Origin: J054 sp965223095
Lineage (GTDB): Bacteria > Pseudomonadota > Gammaproteobacteria > Steroidobacterales > GCA-2729495
DNA: 64,000 nt
Direction of reading: 5' to 3'
NCBI GenBank assembly: GCA_965223095.1
Contig: OZ244979.1
Coordinates: forward strand, 2,108,001 to 2,172,000
The notes under the pieces are model-generated. The model did not search any database and was not told the origin of the DNA. It saw nothing but the letters and a program-made list of their open reading frames with translations. Both the position numbers and the translations under genes were made by a program. This document shows positions 19,111 through 28,279 of this stretch, piece by piece (within the stretch, counting starts at the first letter, position 1; the number at the start of each line of letters is the position of its first letter).

Positions 19111-19116
19111 TATAAT
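19111..19116 (+). promoter_or_regulatory. -10 element of nnrD promoter, possibly leaderless
   Basis: A perfect TATAAT ends seven bases before the nnrD ATG at 19123, so the predicted transcript start falls on or beside the start codon. No ribosome site is visible before the ATG, and the -35 region is weak. Confidence 0.5.
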
Positions 19117-19122
19117 TCTTGG

Positions 19123-20610
19123 ATGCCATGCAACTTGAATTGCCTATTCACTTGCGACCAGGTTCGTACCATGGATCGGGAAACCATCACCGAACATGGC
19201 GTGCCCGGCTATGCCCTGATGCAGAGCGCGGGAAGATTCGCCTTTCGGGCCACTCGCGAGCGTTGGCCGGCGGCCAAAACTTGGTTGGTGCTTTGTGGGG
19301 CTGGCAACAATGCCGGCGATGGTTATGTGATAGCCGGCTTGGCCCGCGCCGCGGGTTTGGAGGTCGTCCTTGCCGCCGTCAAGCCGCCGGATTCATTGCA
19401 GGGGGACGCGGCTTTGGCTTGGCGTGACTTTGAACGGGCCGGCGGTAGGGTCAGGGATTTTGACGCCAGGCTGTGTGACGCCGCGGATGTCATCGTGGAC
19501 GCTCTGCTGGGTACTGGACTCGACCGCGCGGTCGGCGGCGTTTACTTGGAAGCGATTGAGGCCGTGAATGCCAGTGCCGCGAAAGTCTTGGCCGTGGATG
19601 TACCCAGTGGCCTCAATGGTGATACCGGTGTGGTCATGGGGGTCGCGGTGAGGGCTGATCTGACCGCCACTTTCGTGGGCCGCAAGCAGGGGCTTTATTT
19701 GGGTTACGGTCCGGACCATTGCGGCGAGCTTGTGTTTTCCGATCTCGACATTCCGGCCGCCGTGCTAACAAAGGCCCAAGCCAGTCTGGCCATCTACGGC
19801 GATGACCAGCTGCGTGACTTGTTGCAGCCGCGGCCGGCCACGGCGCACAAGGGTCTGTTCGGCCATGTACTGGTGATTGGTGGCAATCACGGTATGGCGG
19901 GTGCGGCGCGTCTTGCTGGGGAGGCGGCACTGCGCGCTGGGGCTGGTTTGGTGACGGTCGCCACACGACCCGAAAACATCGCGGCGGTCGTGGGGCAGCG
20001 TCCAGAACTGATGTGTTCGGGTATCACGGGCGTTGATGACCTCAAGCCGCTGCTTGAAAAGGCCACCGTGGTGGCTGTGGGTCCGGGATTGGGCTGCGAT
20101 GATTGGGCGATGGCGCTGCTGAATGGCGTGTTTTCGGCCGAAGGTCGCAAAGTGCTTGATGCCGATGCGCTGAATTTATTGGCCAAGCGGCCAAGGCGTA
20201 ACGACGACTGGATTCTGACGCCCCACCCCGGTGAAGCGGCTCGCTTGCTGGGAATGAATACCGCTGAGCTACAAGCTGATCGCTTGGGCGCCCTGCGAGA
20301 ATTAGCACATCGTTATGGTGGTGTCACGATATTAAAAGGTCGAGGCAGCCTGGTCGGTGATGGTCGGTCGGTCCCCTGGTTGATTGACGCCGGCAACCCC
20401 GGCATGGCTACCGCCGGCATGGGTGATGTATTGACCGGGTTGACGGCTGGACTATGGGCGCAGTTTCCCCAGCGGCCTCGGGATTGCGCGGCAGCGGCCG
20501 CCTTCGTTCATGCGCGCGCCGGTGATCAAGCCGCGTTGCCAGGACAACGAGGACTGATCCCAACGGATCTATTGGCCCAGATAAGACCATGTCTGAATCC
20601 GCTGTCTTAG
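19123..20610 (+). CDS. nnrD: bifunctional NAD(P)H-hydrate epimerase / ADP-dependent dehydratase
   Basis: 495 residues repairing hydrated NAD(P)H. The N-terminal epimerase domain (about 1-215) shows CGAGNNAGDGYVIAGLA and VDALLGTGLDRAVGG; the C-terminal dehydratase (about 220-495) shows HKGLFGHVLVIGGNHG, LDADALNLLA, TPHPGEAARLLG and NPGMATAGMGDVLTG. The ATG at 19123 fits the usual start of the epimerase domain, with an internal ATG at 19171 possible. It is followed by tsaE with a 22-base overlap, the normal order. Confidence 0.96.
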   Translation: MPCNLNCLFTCDQVRTMDRETITEHGVPGYALMQSAGRFAFRATRERWPAAKTWLVLCGAGNNAGDGYVIAGLARAAGLEVVLAAVKPPDSLQGDAALAWRDFERAGGRVRDFDARLCDAADVIVDALLGTGLDRAVGGVYLEAIEAVNASAAKVLAVDVPSGLNGDTGVVMGVAVRADLTATFVGRKQGLYLGYGPDHCGELVFSDLDIPAAVLTKAQASLAIYGDDQLRDLLQPRPATAHKGLFGHVLVIGGNHGMAGAARLAGEAALRAGAGLVTVATRPENIAAVVGQRPELMCSGITGVDDLKPLLEKATVVAVGPGLGCDDWAMALLNGVFSAEGRKVLDADALNLLAKRPRRNDDWILTPHPGEAARLLGMNTAELQADRLGALRELAHRYGGVTILKGRGSLVGDGRSVPWLIDAGNPGMATAGMGDVLTGLTAGLWAQFPQRPRDCAAAAAFVHARAGDQAALPGQRGLIPTDLLAQIRPCLNPLS

Positions 20611-21068
20611 CACTGCCAAGTGCTGACGCCACCACGGCCTTAGGCGCGCACTTGGCGGCTGCTCTGCGGCCCGCCATGGCCGGCGGTGTGTCTGTCTGGT
20701 TGCAGGGTGAGTTGGGTGCCGGCAAGACGAGTTTGGTCCGCGGCTTGTTGCAAGCCCTGGGCCATTCGGGACGCGTGCCGAGTCCAAGTTATACCCTGGT
20801 TGAGCCCTACGAATTGCGCTGTGGGCGCGTCTATCACGTGGATCTCTATCGTCTGCAGTCGCCGCGGGAGGTCTATGAGTTGGGGCTAGCCGAATTGCCC
20901 GCGCCGGGCGAGTTACTGGTGATCGAATGGCCTGAGAAGGCTGCCGAGGCCTTGTTAGCGCCCGATTTGCGGCTCATCCTCAGCCTGGCGCTACCGGGCC
21001 GCAGCGCCCAGTGGCAAACGACCCGGCCCGAATTTCGCGAATCCCTGTCAAACTGGGGTGGTTGCTAG
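20589..21068 (+). CDS. tsaE: tRNA threonylcarbamoyladenosine biosynthesis ATPase TsaE
   Basis: 159 residues. The Walker A GELGAGKTSLVRGLLQALG, then VPSPSYTLVEPYE and YHVDLYRL, are the TsaE signatures; LLVIEWPEKA follows. TsaE is the ATPase that works with TsaB and TsaD to make t6A37 on tRNA. Overlaps the end of nnrD. Confidence 0.96.
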   Translation: MSESAVLALPSADATTALGAHLAAALRPAMAGGVSVWLQGELGAGKTSLVRGLLQALGHSGRVPSPSYTLVEPYELRCGRVYHVDLYRLQSPREVYELGLAELPAPGELLVIEWPEKAAEALLAPDLRLILSLALPGRSAQWQTTRPEFRESLSNWGGC

Positions 21069-21080
21069 CCCTTAGGCCTC

Positions 21081-21108
21081 TTGTAGAAATAAATTCTATC
21101 TATATAAT
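21081..21108 (+). promoter_or_regulatory. sigma70-type promoter for the amidase
   Basis: TTGTAG (21081-21086) and a perfect TATAAT (21103-21108) are separated by 16 bases, in an AT-rich gap. TAGAA-N5-TTCTA (21084-21098) is a small inverted repeat inside the spacer and could be an operator. Confidence 0.65.
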
Positions 21109-21183
21109 TTTGATGAAGAAAACCAAGTTCAGGCTGCTGACTCCGGGGCAGTTTGTAAGCCATGGTCGGAGTTCCTTGGGGGC

Positions 21184-22548
21184 ATGTCGATTAAGCGTCT
21201 TAGCGTTGGGTTCGCGATTCTGTTCGGCTGCATTGGAGCGCAAGCTGCTCCTGTGAGCATTGATGCTGTGCGTATTGCCGCCCAGGATGTCCAAACCCGT
21301 GTGGCCCTCGATCTCAGTGCGAGTGTGGAGCACAAGGTTTTTTCTTTGCCGCCAGCGGCCGGCAAGCCGCCTCGGGTGGTGATCGATATCAAGGGCGCGC
21401 GCATAGCGCCAAAGGTGTTGCCGTTTCCATCTGGACGCGGGGCAGTCCACCGCATTCGCGGTGCCAATCGACCCGATGGCACGGTGCGGATCGTGCTGGA
21501 TCTCAAGCACGCGGCCCAGCCGCGTAGTTTTGCCTTGGCGCCCATGGCCGATCGCGGCAATCGTTTGGTGGTCGATTTAGAACCGGATCAGACGCAAGCG
21601 CCGGCGAGCCCGCCACGGGTATCACCGTCAGCCGCGCCTGCCCGGTCTGAACCGACGGGTCAGCGAGACCTGGTGATTGCCGTGGACGCGGGTCATGGTG
21701 GTAAGGATCCCGGTGCTCGCGGGCCTCAAGGAACGCGGGAGAAAGACGTCGTGATGCAGATTGCCCGGCGTCTGGCTGCGGAAATTGACGCGGAACCGGG
21801 CATGCGCGCTTTTATGACGCGTAAGGGTGATGAGTTCATTACCTTGCGAAACCGTATGGAGCGGTCGCGCGCCGCGGCTGCGGATCTATTTATTTCTATT
21901 CACGCCGATGCTTTTAGCGATCGGCGTGTCAGGGGCACCACGGTCTACGTGCTGTCGGACAAGGGCGCCACGGACGAGGCTTCACGGCGTTTGGCTGAAC
22001 GCGAAAATGCCGCGGATTTAATTGGTGGTGTTAGCTTAACGGACAAAGACCCAACACTGGCCTCGGTGCTTTTGGATCTCTCACAAAACGCCTCCTTGAG
22101 CAGCAGTATCGACGTCGGCGATGAAATTCTAGCTGAGCTGAGTGCCTTCGCCAGCTTGCGCAAGCGCCAGGTTCAGCAAGCGCCATTCTTGGTGTTGAAA
22201 TCGCCGGATGTCCCCTCGGTGCTGATCGAAACCGCGTTTATTTCAAACCCCCAGGATGAACGCAATCTGAATAGCCCGGGCTACCAAAGACGCTTGGCGG
22301 CTGCGATTCTTGCCGGGGTTCGAGACTATTTTTATATCAATCCGCCACCCGGTACTCGCGTCGCCCAGCTCGCCAAGGCGGGTGTGCCGGCGCCACGCGA
22401 GTACGTCATCCGGCGGGGTGATACCCTCAGCGAAATCGCGACACGCTACAATGTCAGCCTGCGAAATATTCGCGCGGTCAATAAGTTGCGGAATGACCGT
22501 ATCGTTGTGGGTCAAGTCTTGCGCATTCCCGGACCAACCGACACCTAG
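21184..22548 (+). CDS. amiC: N-acetylmuramoyl-L-alanine amidase with AMIN and LysM domains
   Basis: 454 residues: signal peptide (cut near AQAAPVS), AMIN domain about 25-125 (targets the septum), Pro-rich linker, Amidase_3 catalytic domain from about 160 (VIAVDAGHGGKDPGARG, with zinc His, and SIHADAF), and a C-terminal LysM (YVIRRGDTLSEIATRYNVS). It cleaves the stem peptide from peptidoglycan during division. The order tsaE-amidase-mutL is standard. AmiB and AmiC cannot be separated with certainty; LysM at the C-terminus is more often labelled AmiB in E. coli. Confidence 0.9.
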   Translation: MSIKRLSVGFAILFGCIGAQAAPVSIDAVRIAAQDVQTRVALDLSASVEHKVFSLPPAAGKPPRVVIDIKGARIAPKVLPFPSGRGAVHRIRGANRPDGTVRIVLDLKHAAQPRSFALAPMADRGNRLVVDLEPDQTQAPASPPRVSPSAAPARSEPTGQRDLVIAVDAGHGGKDPGARGPQGTREKDVVMQIARRLAAEIDAEPGMRAFMTRKGDEFITLRNRMERSRAAAADLFISIHADAFSDRRVRGTTVYVLSDKGATDEASRRLAERENAADLIGGVSLTDKDPTLASVLLDLSQNASLSSSIDVGDEILAELSAFASLRKRQVQQAPFLVLKSPDVPSVLIETAFISNPQDERNLNSPGYQRRLAAAILAGVRDYFYINPPPGTRVAQLAKAGVPAPREYVIRRGDTLSEIATRYNVSLRNIRAVNKLRNDRIVVGQVLRIPGPTDT

Positions 22549-22673
22549 CGCATCGCGGGTCTCAAGACCCTCTAATAATCGCCTTGAGCGGTAGTCAGGC
22601 AGTGACAAGCTGCTTTCTCCTGGCAGCGGATGTCACTAAGCTACACGCTTGTTGCTTGTGTCTTAAATCAACC

Positions 22674-24437
22674 ATGCCTATTCGTCAGTTGCCGCCTCAA
22701 TTGATTAATCAGATCGCGGCGGGCGAGGTCGTTGAGCGGCCTGCGTCCGTGGTCAAAGAATTGGTCGAGAACAGTCTTGATGCCGGTGCCAAGCGCATCG
22801 ACGTGGAGCTGCAGTCCGGCGGCCTCAAACTGTGCCGCGTTAGTGACGACGGTTTGGGTATCGAGCAGGCAGACTTGAGTCTGGCCCTGGCGAGGCATGC
22901 GACCAGCAAGATTGCTAGCCTGGATGATCTAGAGCACATTGCATCCTTGGGCTTTAGGGGCGAGGCGCTGCCCAGCATCGCGTCCGTATCGAGCCTGCGA
23001 CTGGTATCGCGGCATGCGGCCAGCGACCAGGCCTGGGCCATCGAGGTGAGCAATGGCCAGGGTGAGGCAGCGGAGCCCGCGACACATCCGCCGGGTACGA
23101 GCGTCGAGGTACGGGATCTGTTTTTCAACGTGCCCGCGCGCCGCCGCTTTATGAAGACCGAACGAACCGAGTTTGCCCATGTGCGCCGGATCGTCGAACG
23201 GATTGCCTTGAGTCGCTTTGGGACGGCTCTGCGCCTAACGCACAATCAGCGCAGAGTTTTGGATTTGCCGGCGGCGAACACCTCGCAGGAGCAAGAGCGG
23301 CGAATGGCGAAGCTTTGTGGCGATGCGTTCGTGGAGCATGCCTTACGCATCGAGCACAGCCTGGGTGGTATGCGTTTATGGGGATGGATTGCCCGCCCGA
23401 CATTTTCCCGCAGCCAGCCCGATTTGCAGCATGTGCTGCTCAATGGACGCGTGGTGCGGGATAAGGTCGTGGCTAGCGCGGTCCGTCGCGGTTACGCGGA
23501 CGTGTTGTTTCATGGCCGCTATCCGGCGTTCGTGCTTTATCTAGAAATGGATCCGGAGCTTGTGGACGTGAACGCGCATCCGGCGAAGCAGGAAGTACGC
23601 TTTCGCGACAGTCGGCCGATCCATGATTTTGTCCGGCGCAGCATCGAGTCCGCCCTTGCTGACACGCAAGCGAGTACCGCTACTGCGCCGCCGACTGAAC
23701 TGAGTCGCCGGAATATCCACGGCGGCGCGTCACCGCAGCAGGCTGGTTTGGGCTTTAGGTCGCCGTCGCGTCAGCTGGTTCGCGAGTCTCTGGCGACCTA
23801 TGGTGCCTTGTCGCCGGCGCCGCCGGCACCTAATGCGGATTCGTCGGCAGAAATTCCACCCTTGGGTTTAGCTTTGGCGCAGCTGCACGGCGTTTACATC
23901 CTGGCGCAGAACCAATCGGGTTTGATCATCGTTGATGCGCACGCGGCGCACGAGCGAATTACCTATGAAAAGTTGAAAACCGAATACTCATGTAGTGGCT
24001 TGCAAGCCCAGCCGCTGCTGGTGCCGCTGCAGGTTTCCGTGAGTGCGGCCGAGGCGGATTTGCTCGAAAACGAACAGGATTACCTGAATCGTCTAGGTCT
24101 ATCCGTCAGCCGGCAGGGTCTCGAGACGGTGATCGTGCGCGCGGTACCGGCGATACTGCGCGACGGTAATACCGAAGCGCTGCTGCGCGATCTCATTGCT
24201 GACTTGCGCGCCGGCATGGGACAAGGGCGGCTTGAGCAGCGCGTTAATGAAATGCTCGCTCGTATGGCCTGTCATGGTTCGGTGCGCGCGAACCGCGCGC
24301 TGAGCATCCCTGAAATGAACGCGCTACTGCGTGACATGGAGGCCACGCCGCGCAGTGATCAATGCAACCATGGTCGTCCGACTTGGTCGGCGCTGAGTCT
24401 GCAAGATTTGGATCGACTGTTTTCTCGCGGTCAATGA
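22674..24437 (+). CDS. mutL: DNA mismatch repair protein MutL
   Basis: 587 residues from the ATG at 22674, where the conserved start IRQLPPQLINQIAAGEVV begins; the upstream extension to 22584 is not conserved. GHKL ATPase motifs are ENSLDAGA, DDGLGI, ATSKI and LGFRGEAL. The C-terminal half carries DAHAAHERITYE (D at residue 421), ACHGSVRA and CNHGRPTW, the residues of the metal-dependent nicking site seen in MutL proteins from organisms without MutH. That suggests a MutL that nicks DNA itself. Confidence 0.96.
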   Translation: MPIRQLPPQLINQIAAGEVVERPASVVKELVENSLDAGAKRIDVELQSGGLKLCRVSDDGLGIEQADLSLALARHATSKIASLDDLEHIASLGFRGEALPSIASVSSLRLVSRHAASDQAWAIEVSNGQGEAAEPATHPPGTSVEVRDLFFNVPARRRFMKTERTEFAHVRRIVERIALSRFGTALRLTHNQRRVLDLPAANTSQEQERRMAKLCGDAFVEHALRIEHSLGGMRLWGWIARPTFSRSQPDLQHVLLNGRVVRDKVVASAVRRGYADVLFHGRYPAFVLYLEMDPELVDVNAHPAKQEVRFRDSRPIHDFVRRSIESALADTQASTATAPPTELSRRNIHGGASPQQAGLGFRSPSRQLVRESLATYGALSPAPPAPNADSSAEIPPLGLALAQLHGVYILAQNQSGLIIVDAHAAHERITYEKLKTEYSCSGLQAQPLLVPLQVSVSAAEADLLENEQDYLNRLGLSVSRQGLETVIVRAVPAILRDGNTEALLRDLIADLRAGMGQGRLEQRVNEMLARMACHGSVRANRALSIPEMNALLRDMEATPRSDQCNHGRPTWSALSLQDLDRLFSRGQ

Positions 24438-24453
24438 CAGAAATTTCGCAGCC

Positions 24454-25398
24454 ATGAATCGTGCTGGGACGGTACTGTGTATTGCCGGTCCCACAGCGGC
24501 AGGCAAGACGGAGATTGCGATGACTCTGGCCGCTGCCTTTGACGTCGACATCATTAGTGTTGATTCCGCGATGGTGTATCGCGGACTCGACATCGGTACG
24601 GCAAAACCCAATGCCCAGCAGCTCAAAGAAGCACCGCATGCACTGATCGACATCCGCGAGCCTTGGGAGAATTACTCCGCCGGTAATTTTTGCCAGGATG
24701 CGACCGCGCTGATCCAATCCAGTTTTCGGGCAGGTCGAGTGCCGTTGTTGGTGGGGGGCACGCTGTTGTATTTTCGGTCTTTGCAGCGGGGCCTAGCCAG
24801 CCTGCCTGAAGCAGATGCCGTGGTTCGCGCGACCCTCGGAGAGGAAGCCGCGCGAGTGGGTTGGCCCGCCATGCATGCCGCATTGTTTCAGATTGATCCG
24901 CAGGCCGCTGCGCGTATCGATAGTCACGACCGCCAGCGAATTCAGCGCGCCTTAGAAGTCTATCGGCTAACGGGTGTTTCTATTTCGGAGCTGCAGACCC
25001 GCTCGACCCAGCGTCCTGGTTTTGATTTTGTTTCCATTGCCTTGCTGCCTGCGGACCGGGCGAAGCTGAACACCCGCATTGAAACGCGTTTCGAGGGGAT
25101 GATGGATGCGGGCTTTTTGAATGAAGTTAAGGCCTTGCGTGAGCTACCGAGAATGCATGCGGACTTGCCTGCCGCCAAAGTGCTTGGGTATCGGCAGCTA
25201 TGGCAGTATCTGGACGGTGGCTGTGACTTGGCCCAGGCTTGCCAAGCCGCCGTGCTGGCCACGCGTAGATACGCTAAACGCCAATTGACCTGGTTGCGCA
25301 GCGAGCCGAGCTTTCGCCGGGTCGATTGCTTGCGGGCAGACGCGATTGATGAAGTGGTCACGGTCTTGCAAGAATCAGGCCTAGCGGGTGCATTGTGA
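24454..25398 (+). CDS. miaA: tRNA dimethylallyltransferase
   Basis: 314 residues. MiaA adds the isopentenyl group to A37 of UNN-reading tRNAs. Motifs: P-loop IAGPTAAGKTEIAM, DSAMVYRGLDIGTAKP, LVGGTLLYFRSLQRGL, and the C-terminal ATRRYAKRQLTWLR. It follows mutL by 16 bases and precedes hfq, as in most gammaproteobacteria. Confidence 0.97.
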   Translation: MNRAGTVLCIAGPTAAGKTEIAMTLAAAFDVDIISVDSAMVYRGLDIGTAKPNAQQLKEAPHALIDIREPWENYSAGNFCQDATALIQSSFRAGRVPLLVGGTLLYFRSLQRGLASLPEADAVVRATLGEEAARVGWPAMHAALFQIDPQAAARIDSHDRQRIQRALEVYRLTGVSISELQTRSTQRPGFDFVSIALLPADRAKLNTRIETRFEGMMDAGFLNEVKALRELPRMHADLPAAKVLGYRQLWQYLDGGCDLAQACQAAVLATRRYAKRQLTWLRSEPSFRRVDCLRADAIDEVVTVLQESGLAGAL

Positions 25399-25511
25399 GG
25401 GTTTAGCCGCTAGAATCGCCGCCATGGGGTGGTTTTGGTCCGCGACTGGTGCGCTTGACCTTGACTAATAATTGCGGCTGATAAGAACTAATAACAATTT
25501 GGAGTCGATTA

Positions 25512-25748
25512 ATGGGCAAAGGTCAAGTTTTGCAGGACCCGTTCCTGAATGCCTTGCGCAAAGAAAAAGTGCCGGTGTCGATATACCTCGTCAACGGGAT
25601 CAAGTTGCAGGGAACGGTTGATTCCTTCGATCAATTCGTCGTCTTGCTAAAAAATAGTGTCAGCCAAATGGTCTACAAGCATGCAATTTCTACCGTTGTG
25701 CCATCGCGCAATGTGCAGATCTCAAGCGGAGAGGAAGACGACGACTAA
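25512..25748 (+). CDS. hfq: RNA chaperone Hfq
   Basis: 78 residues, a short Hfq. Sm1 is LQDPFLNALRKEKVPVSIYL and Sm2 ends at the YKHAIST hexamer-interface motif; the C-terminal tail is very short and acidic (SGEEDDD). GGAG lies 8 bases before the ATG. The 113-base gap after miaA has TTGACC-N17-CTGATA, a possible promoter. Confidence 0.97.
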   Translation: MGKGQVLQDPFLNALRKEKVPVSIYLVNGIKLQGTVDSFDQFVVLLKNSVSQMVYKHAISTVVPSRNVQISSGEEDDD

Positions 25749-25804
25749 GCGCAGTCCCGGCTGCTGGTTTACACCACTGACTGCTCCGTGGCTGGAGTCA
25801 TTGC

Positions 25805-27109
25805 TTGTTTGAACGTCCGCGGCGCGGTGAACGCGCCATCATTGTCAATATCGGGCTGGGTTTACCGCCGGACCCCGGACACCAAAGTGAGTTTTCCGCA
25901 TTGGTTGCCGCGGCCGGCGCGACGCTGGTCGGTCAGCTAAGCGCGCGCCTGCGTAGCCCCAATCCGCGCCACTTGTTGGGCAAGGGCAAGTTAGCCGAAC
26001 TGGGCGAGTTGATTGACAGCTCATACGCCACGCTGGTGCTATTCGACCACCCCTTGACGCCCGCCCAAGAACGCAACCTCGAAAAAGTTCTCCGCCAGCG
26101 CGTCGTTGATCGCACTGGATTAATACTGGACATCTTTGCCTTACGCGCCCGCACCTTCGAGGGCAAATTGCAGGTCGAGCTTGCCCAGTTGAGGCATTTG
26201 TCCACGCGGCTGGTTAGGGGTTGGACGCATCTGGAGCGGCAAAAAGGTGGCATAGGGCTGCGTGGCCCGGGTGAAAAGCAGTTGGAGACGGATCGGCGAC
26301 TATTGGGGCAACGAATCAAGCAGCTCCAGAGCCGGCTAGGGCGGCTGGCGCAACGCCGGGAATTGGCGCGAGCGCGACGCCGCAAACAGGATGCAGCCAC
26401 GGTCTCCTTGGTGGGCTATACCAACACCGGAAAATCCACCTTATTCAACCGTCTAACGGCCGCCGACGTATTGGTAAAAGACCAATTGTTTGCCACCCTC
26501 GACCCCAGTCTGCGGCGCTTGGAACTGCCCGGGGGCGGACAGTGCGTTTTGGCGGATACCGTCGGTTTCGTTCGCGATCTGCCCCACGAGCTGGTGGCGG
26601 CATTCCGGTCTACGCTGGAAGAAAGCCGGGGCGCGCGCTTACTGCTGCACGTGGTGGATGCCAGCGATCCTGAGCATGACCAGCGCATCGAAGACGTAGA
26701 CCACGTGCTTGCGCAGATCGGCGCTGATCATTTGCCCATCGTCAAGGTCTATAACAAGACTGATATACTTGGGGTTCCCCCGCGAATCGATCGCAGTGAG
26801 ACTGGGATGCCCCGGCGGATATGGCTTTCGGCTGCGACGGGCGAGGGCCTTGCGTCTTTGTTGGAATTCATTGCCCAGTTTTTGCATCAGGATCGGGTGC
26901 GGGGCACGGTGCGGCTCGACTTAAGCCAGGGTCGTCTGCGCGCTCTGCTGTATGAGCAGGCACAGGTGCTGGGAGAGCGTGACCTGGGCGAGGCGGGCTG
27001 GGAAATGGACGTTGAGCTAGATCGACGTGGTTATGAGAGCTTACAACGCGATGAAGATTTGTGCTTGGGCGTCCCAGATACTGGTGAGCGACTGGCACCT
27101 TGGCATTGA
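25805..27109 (+). CDS. hflX: ribosome rescue GTPase HflX
   Basis: 434 residues from a TTG at 25805 (MFERPRRGERAIIVNI), with GGAG seven bases upstream; no ATG is available at the family start. The N-terminal GTP-binding domain (RNPRHLLGKGKL-like region), the coiled coil with GPGEKQLETDRR, and the G domain with GYTNTGKSTLFNRLT are seen. HflX binds and splits stalled ribosomes after heat stress. Between hfq and hflK, the normal order. Confidence 0.96.
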   Translation: MFERPRRGERAIIVNIGLGLPPDPGHQSEFSALVAAAGATLVGQLSARLRSPNPRHLLGKGKLAELGELIDSSYATLVLFDHPLTPAQERNLEKVLRQRVVDRTGLILDIFALRARTFEGKLQVELAQLRHLSTRLVRGWTHLERQKGGIGLRGPGEKQLETDRRLLGQRIKQLQSRLGRLAQRRELARARRRKQDAATVSLVGYTNTGKSTLFNRLTAADVLVKDQLFATLDPSLRRLELPGGGQCVLADTVGFVRDLPHELVAAFRSTLEESRGARLLLHVVDASDPEHDQRIEDVDHVLAQIGADHLPIVKVYNKTDILGVPPRIDRSETGMPRRIWLSAATGEGLASLLEFIAQFLHQDRVRGTVRLDLSQGRLRALLYEQAQVLGERDLGEAGWEMDVELDRRGYESLQRDEDLCLGVPDTGERLAPWH

Positions 27110-27124
27110 AGAATACGGAAACTG

Positions 27125-28279
27125 ATGGCGACAAAAATGGCCTGGAATGAATCCGGCAACGGAAAAAACCCCTGGGATCGCGGCCGTAATGACGGCCCCC
27201 CCGACCTAGATAAAATCGTTCGAGATTGGCAGCGACGAATCAGTGCGCTGTTCGGTGGCGGTGGCCGTGGTGGCCGTGGCGATAGTACAGGTGGCGGCGG
27301 TCCCATGATTGCCGGGTTACTGGCCTTGTTGTTGATTGCATGGGGTCTAACGGGCTTTTATCGCATCAACGATGCGGAACGTGGTGTCGTGTTGCGCTTT
27401 GGCGAATATCAAACGACCACGCAGCCGGGGCTTCGTTGGCGAATTCCCTGGCCTGTTGATACGGTAGAGAAGGTCAACATCAACCAGATCACGCCGTTTA
27501 GCAAGAACACAAGCATGCTCACGGCCGATGAGAACATCGTGATCGTTGATTTGGTCGTTCAGTACCAGCGCACCGATCCGGTGGCGTATTTATTCAATGT
27601 CCGTGATCCGGAAGATACGCTAAGCGATGTGAGTGAAAGTGCCATTCGTGAAGTTGTGGGTAAGAATTCCGCGGATTTCGTGCTGTTGGAGGGGCGGGCA
27701 GAGATTGCTGCTTTGACTCAAACGCTGATTCAGGAAGCGCTGGATGAATATGGCGCCGGTATCAGTGTTACCAAGGTAAATTTGCAGGACACGAATTTTC
27801 CTAAAGAAGTAGAGGCGGCGGTCCAAGATGCCATCAAGGCGCGCGAGGATCGTGAACGCTTGGCCTTCGAGGCCCAGTCTTATGCCAATGACATCCTCCC
27901 CAAGGCACGCGGTGAGGCCGTGCGGCGTTTGCAAGATGCCGAGGCCTATCAAGCGCGCGTCATTGCCGACGCCGAAGGTGAGGCCTCGCGCTTTGAGCAA
28001 TTGCTGGTGGAATACGAACGTGCGCCAAAGGTGACGCGCGAACGTTTGTACTTAGAAACCATGGAAGAAGTTTTCGGCAACTCCAATAAGGTCTTGCTCG
28101 ATGCTAAAGGCAGCGGTAATTTGATGTACTTGCCCATCGACAAGATTCTAGAGCAAGGCGCCAATGCGCGGCGCGCAACGCCGTCGGATAGCCGCAGTAT
28201 GTCTGGGTCTAACTCTGACCAGTCTCAGGATAACTTGCGCATGCAACAAGATGGTCGGCGCACGCGAGGGAGTCGGTAA
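27125..28279 (+). CDS. hflK: FtsH protease regulator HflK
   Basis: 384 residues: Gly-rich, Asp/Asn-rich N-terminus (cytosolic), one membrane helix (MIAGLLALLLIAWGLTGFY), then a periplasmic SPFH/band-7 domain starting near ERGVVLRFGEYQ, a coiled coil, and a polar tail. HflK and HflC form the large cage around FtsH. Its stop codon overlaps the hflC ATG by one base. Confidence 0.96.
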   Translation: MATKMAWNESGNGKNPWDRGRNDGPPDLDKIVRDWQRRISALFGGGGRGGRGDSTGGGGPMIAGLLALLLIAWGLTGFYRINDAERGVVLRFGEYQTTTQPGLRWRIPWPVDTVEKVNINQITPFSKNTSMLTADENIVIVDLVVQYQRTDPVAYLFNVRDPEDTLSDVSESAIREVVGKNSADFVLLEGRAEIAALTQTLIQEALDEYGAGISVTKVNLQDTNFPKEVEAAVQDAIKAREDRERLAFEAQSYANDILPKARGEAVRRLQDAEAYQARVIADAEGEASRFEQLLVEYERAPKVTRERLYLETMEEVFGNSNKVLLDAKGSGNLMYLPIDKILEQGANARRATPSDSRSMSGSNSDQSQDNLRMQQDGRRTRGSR

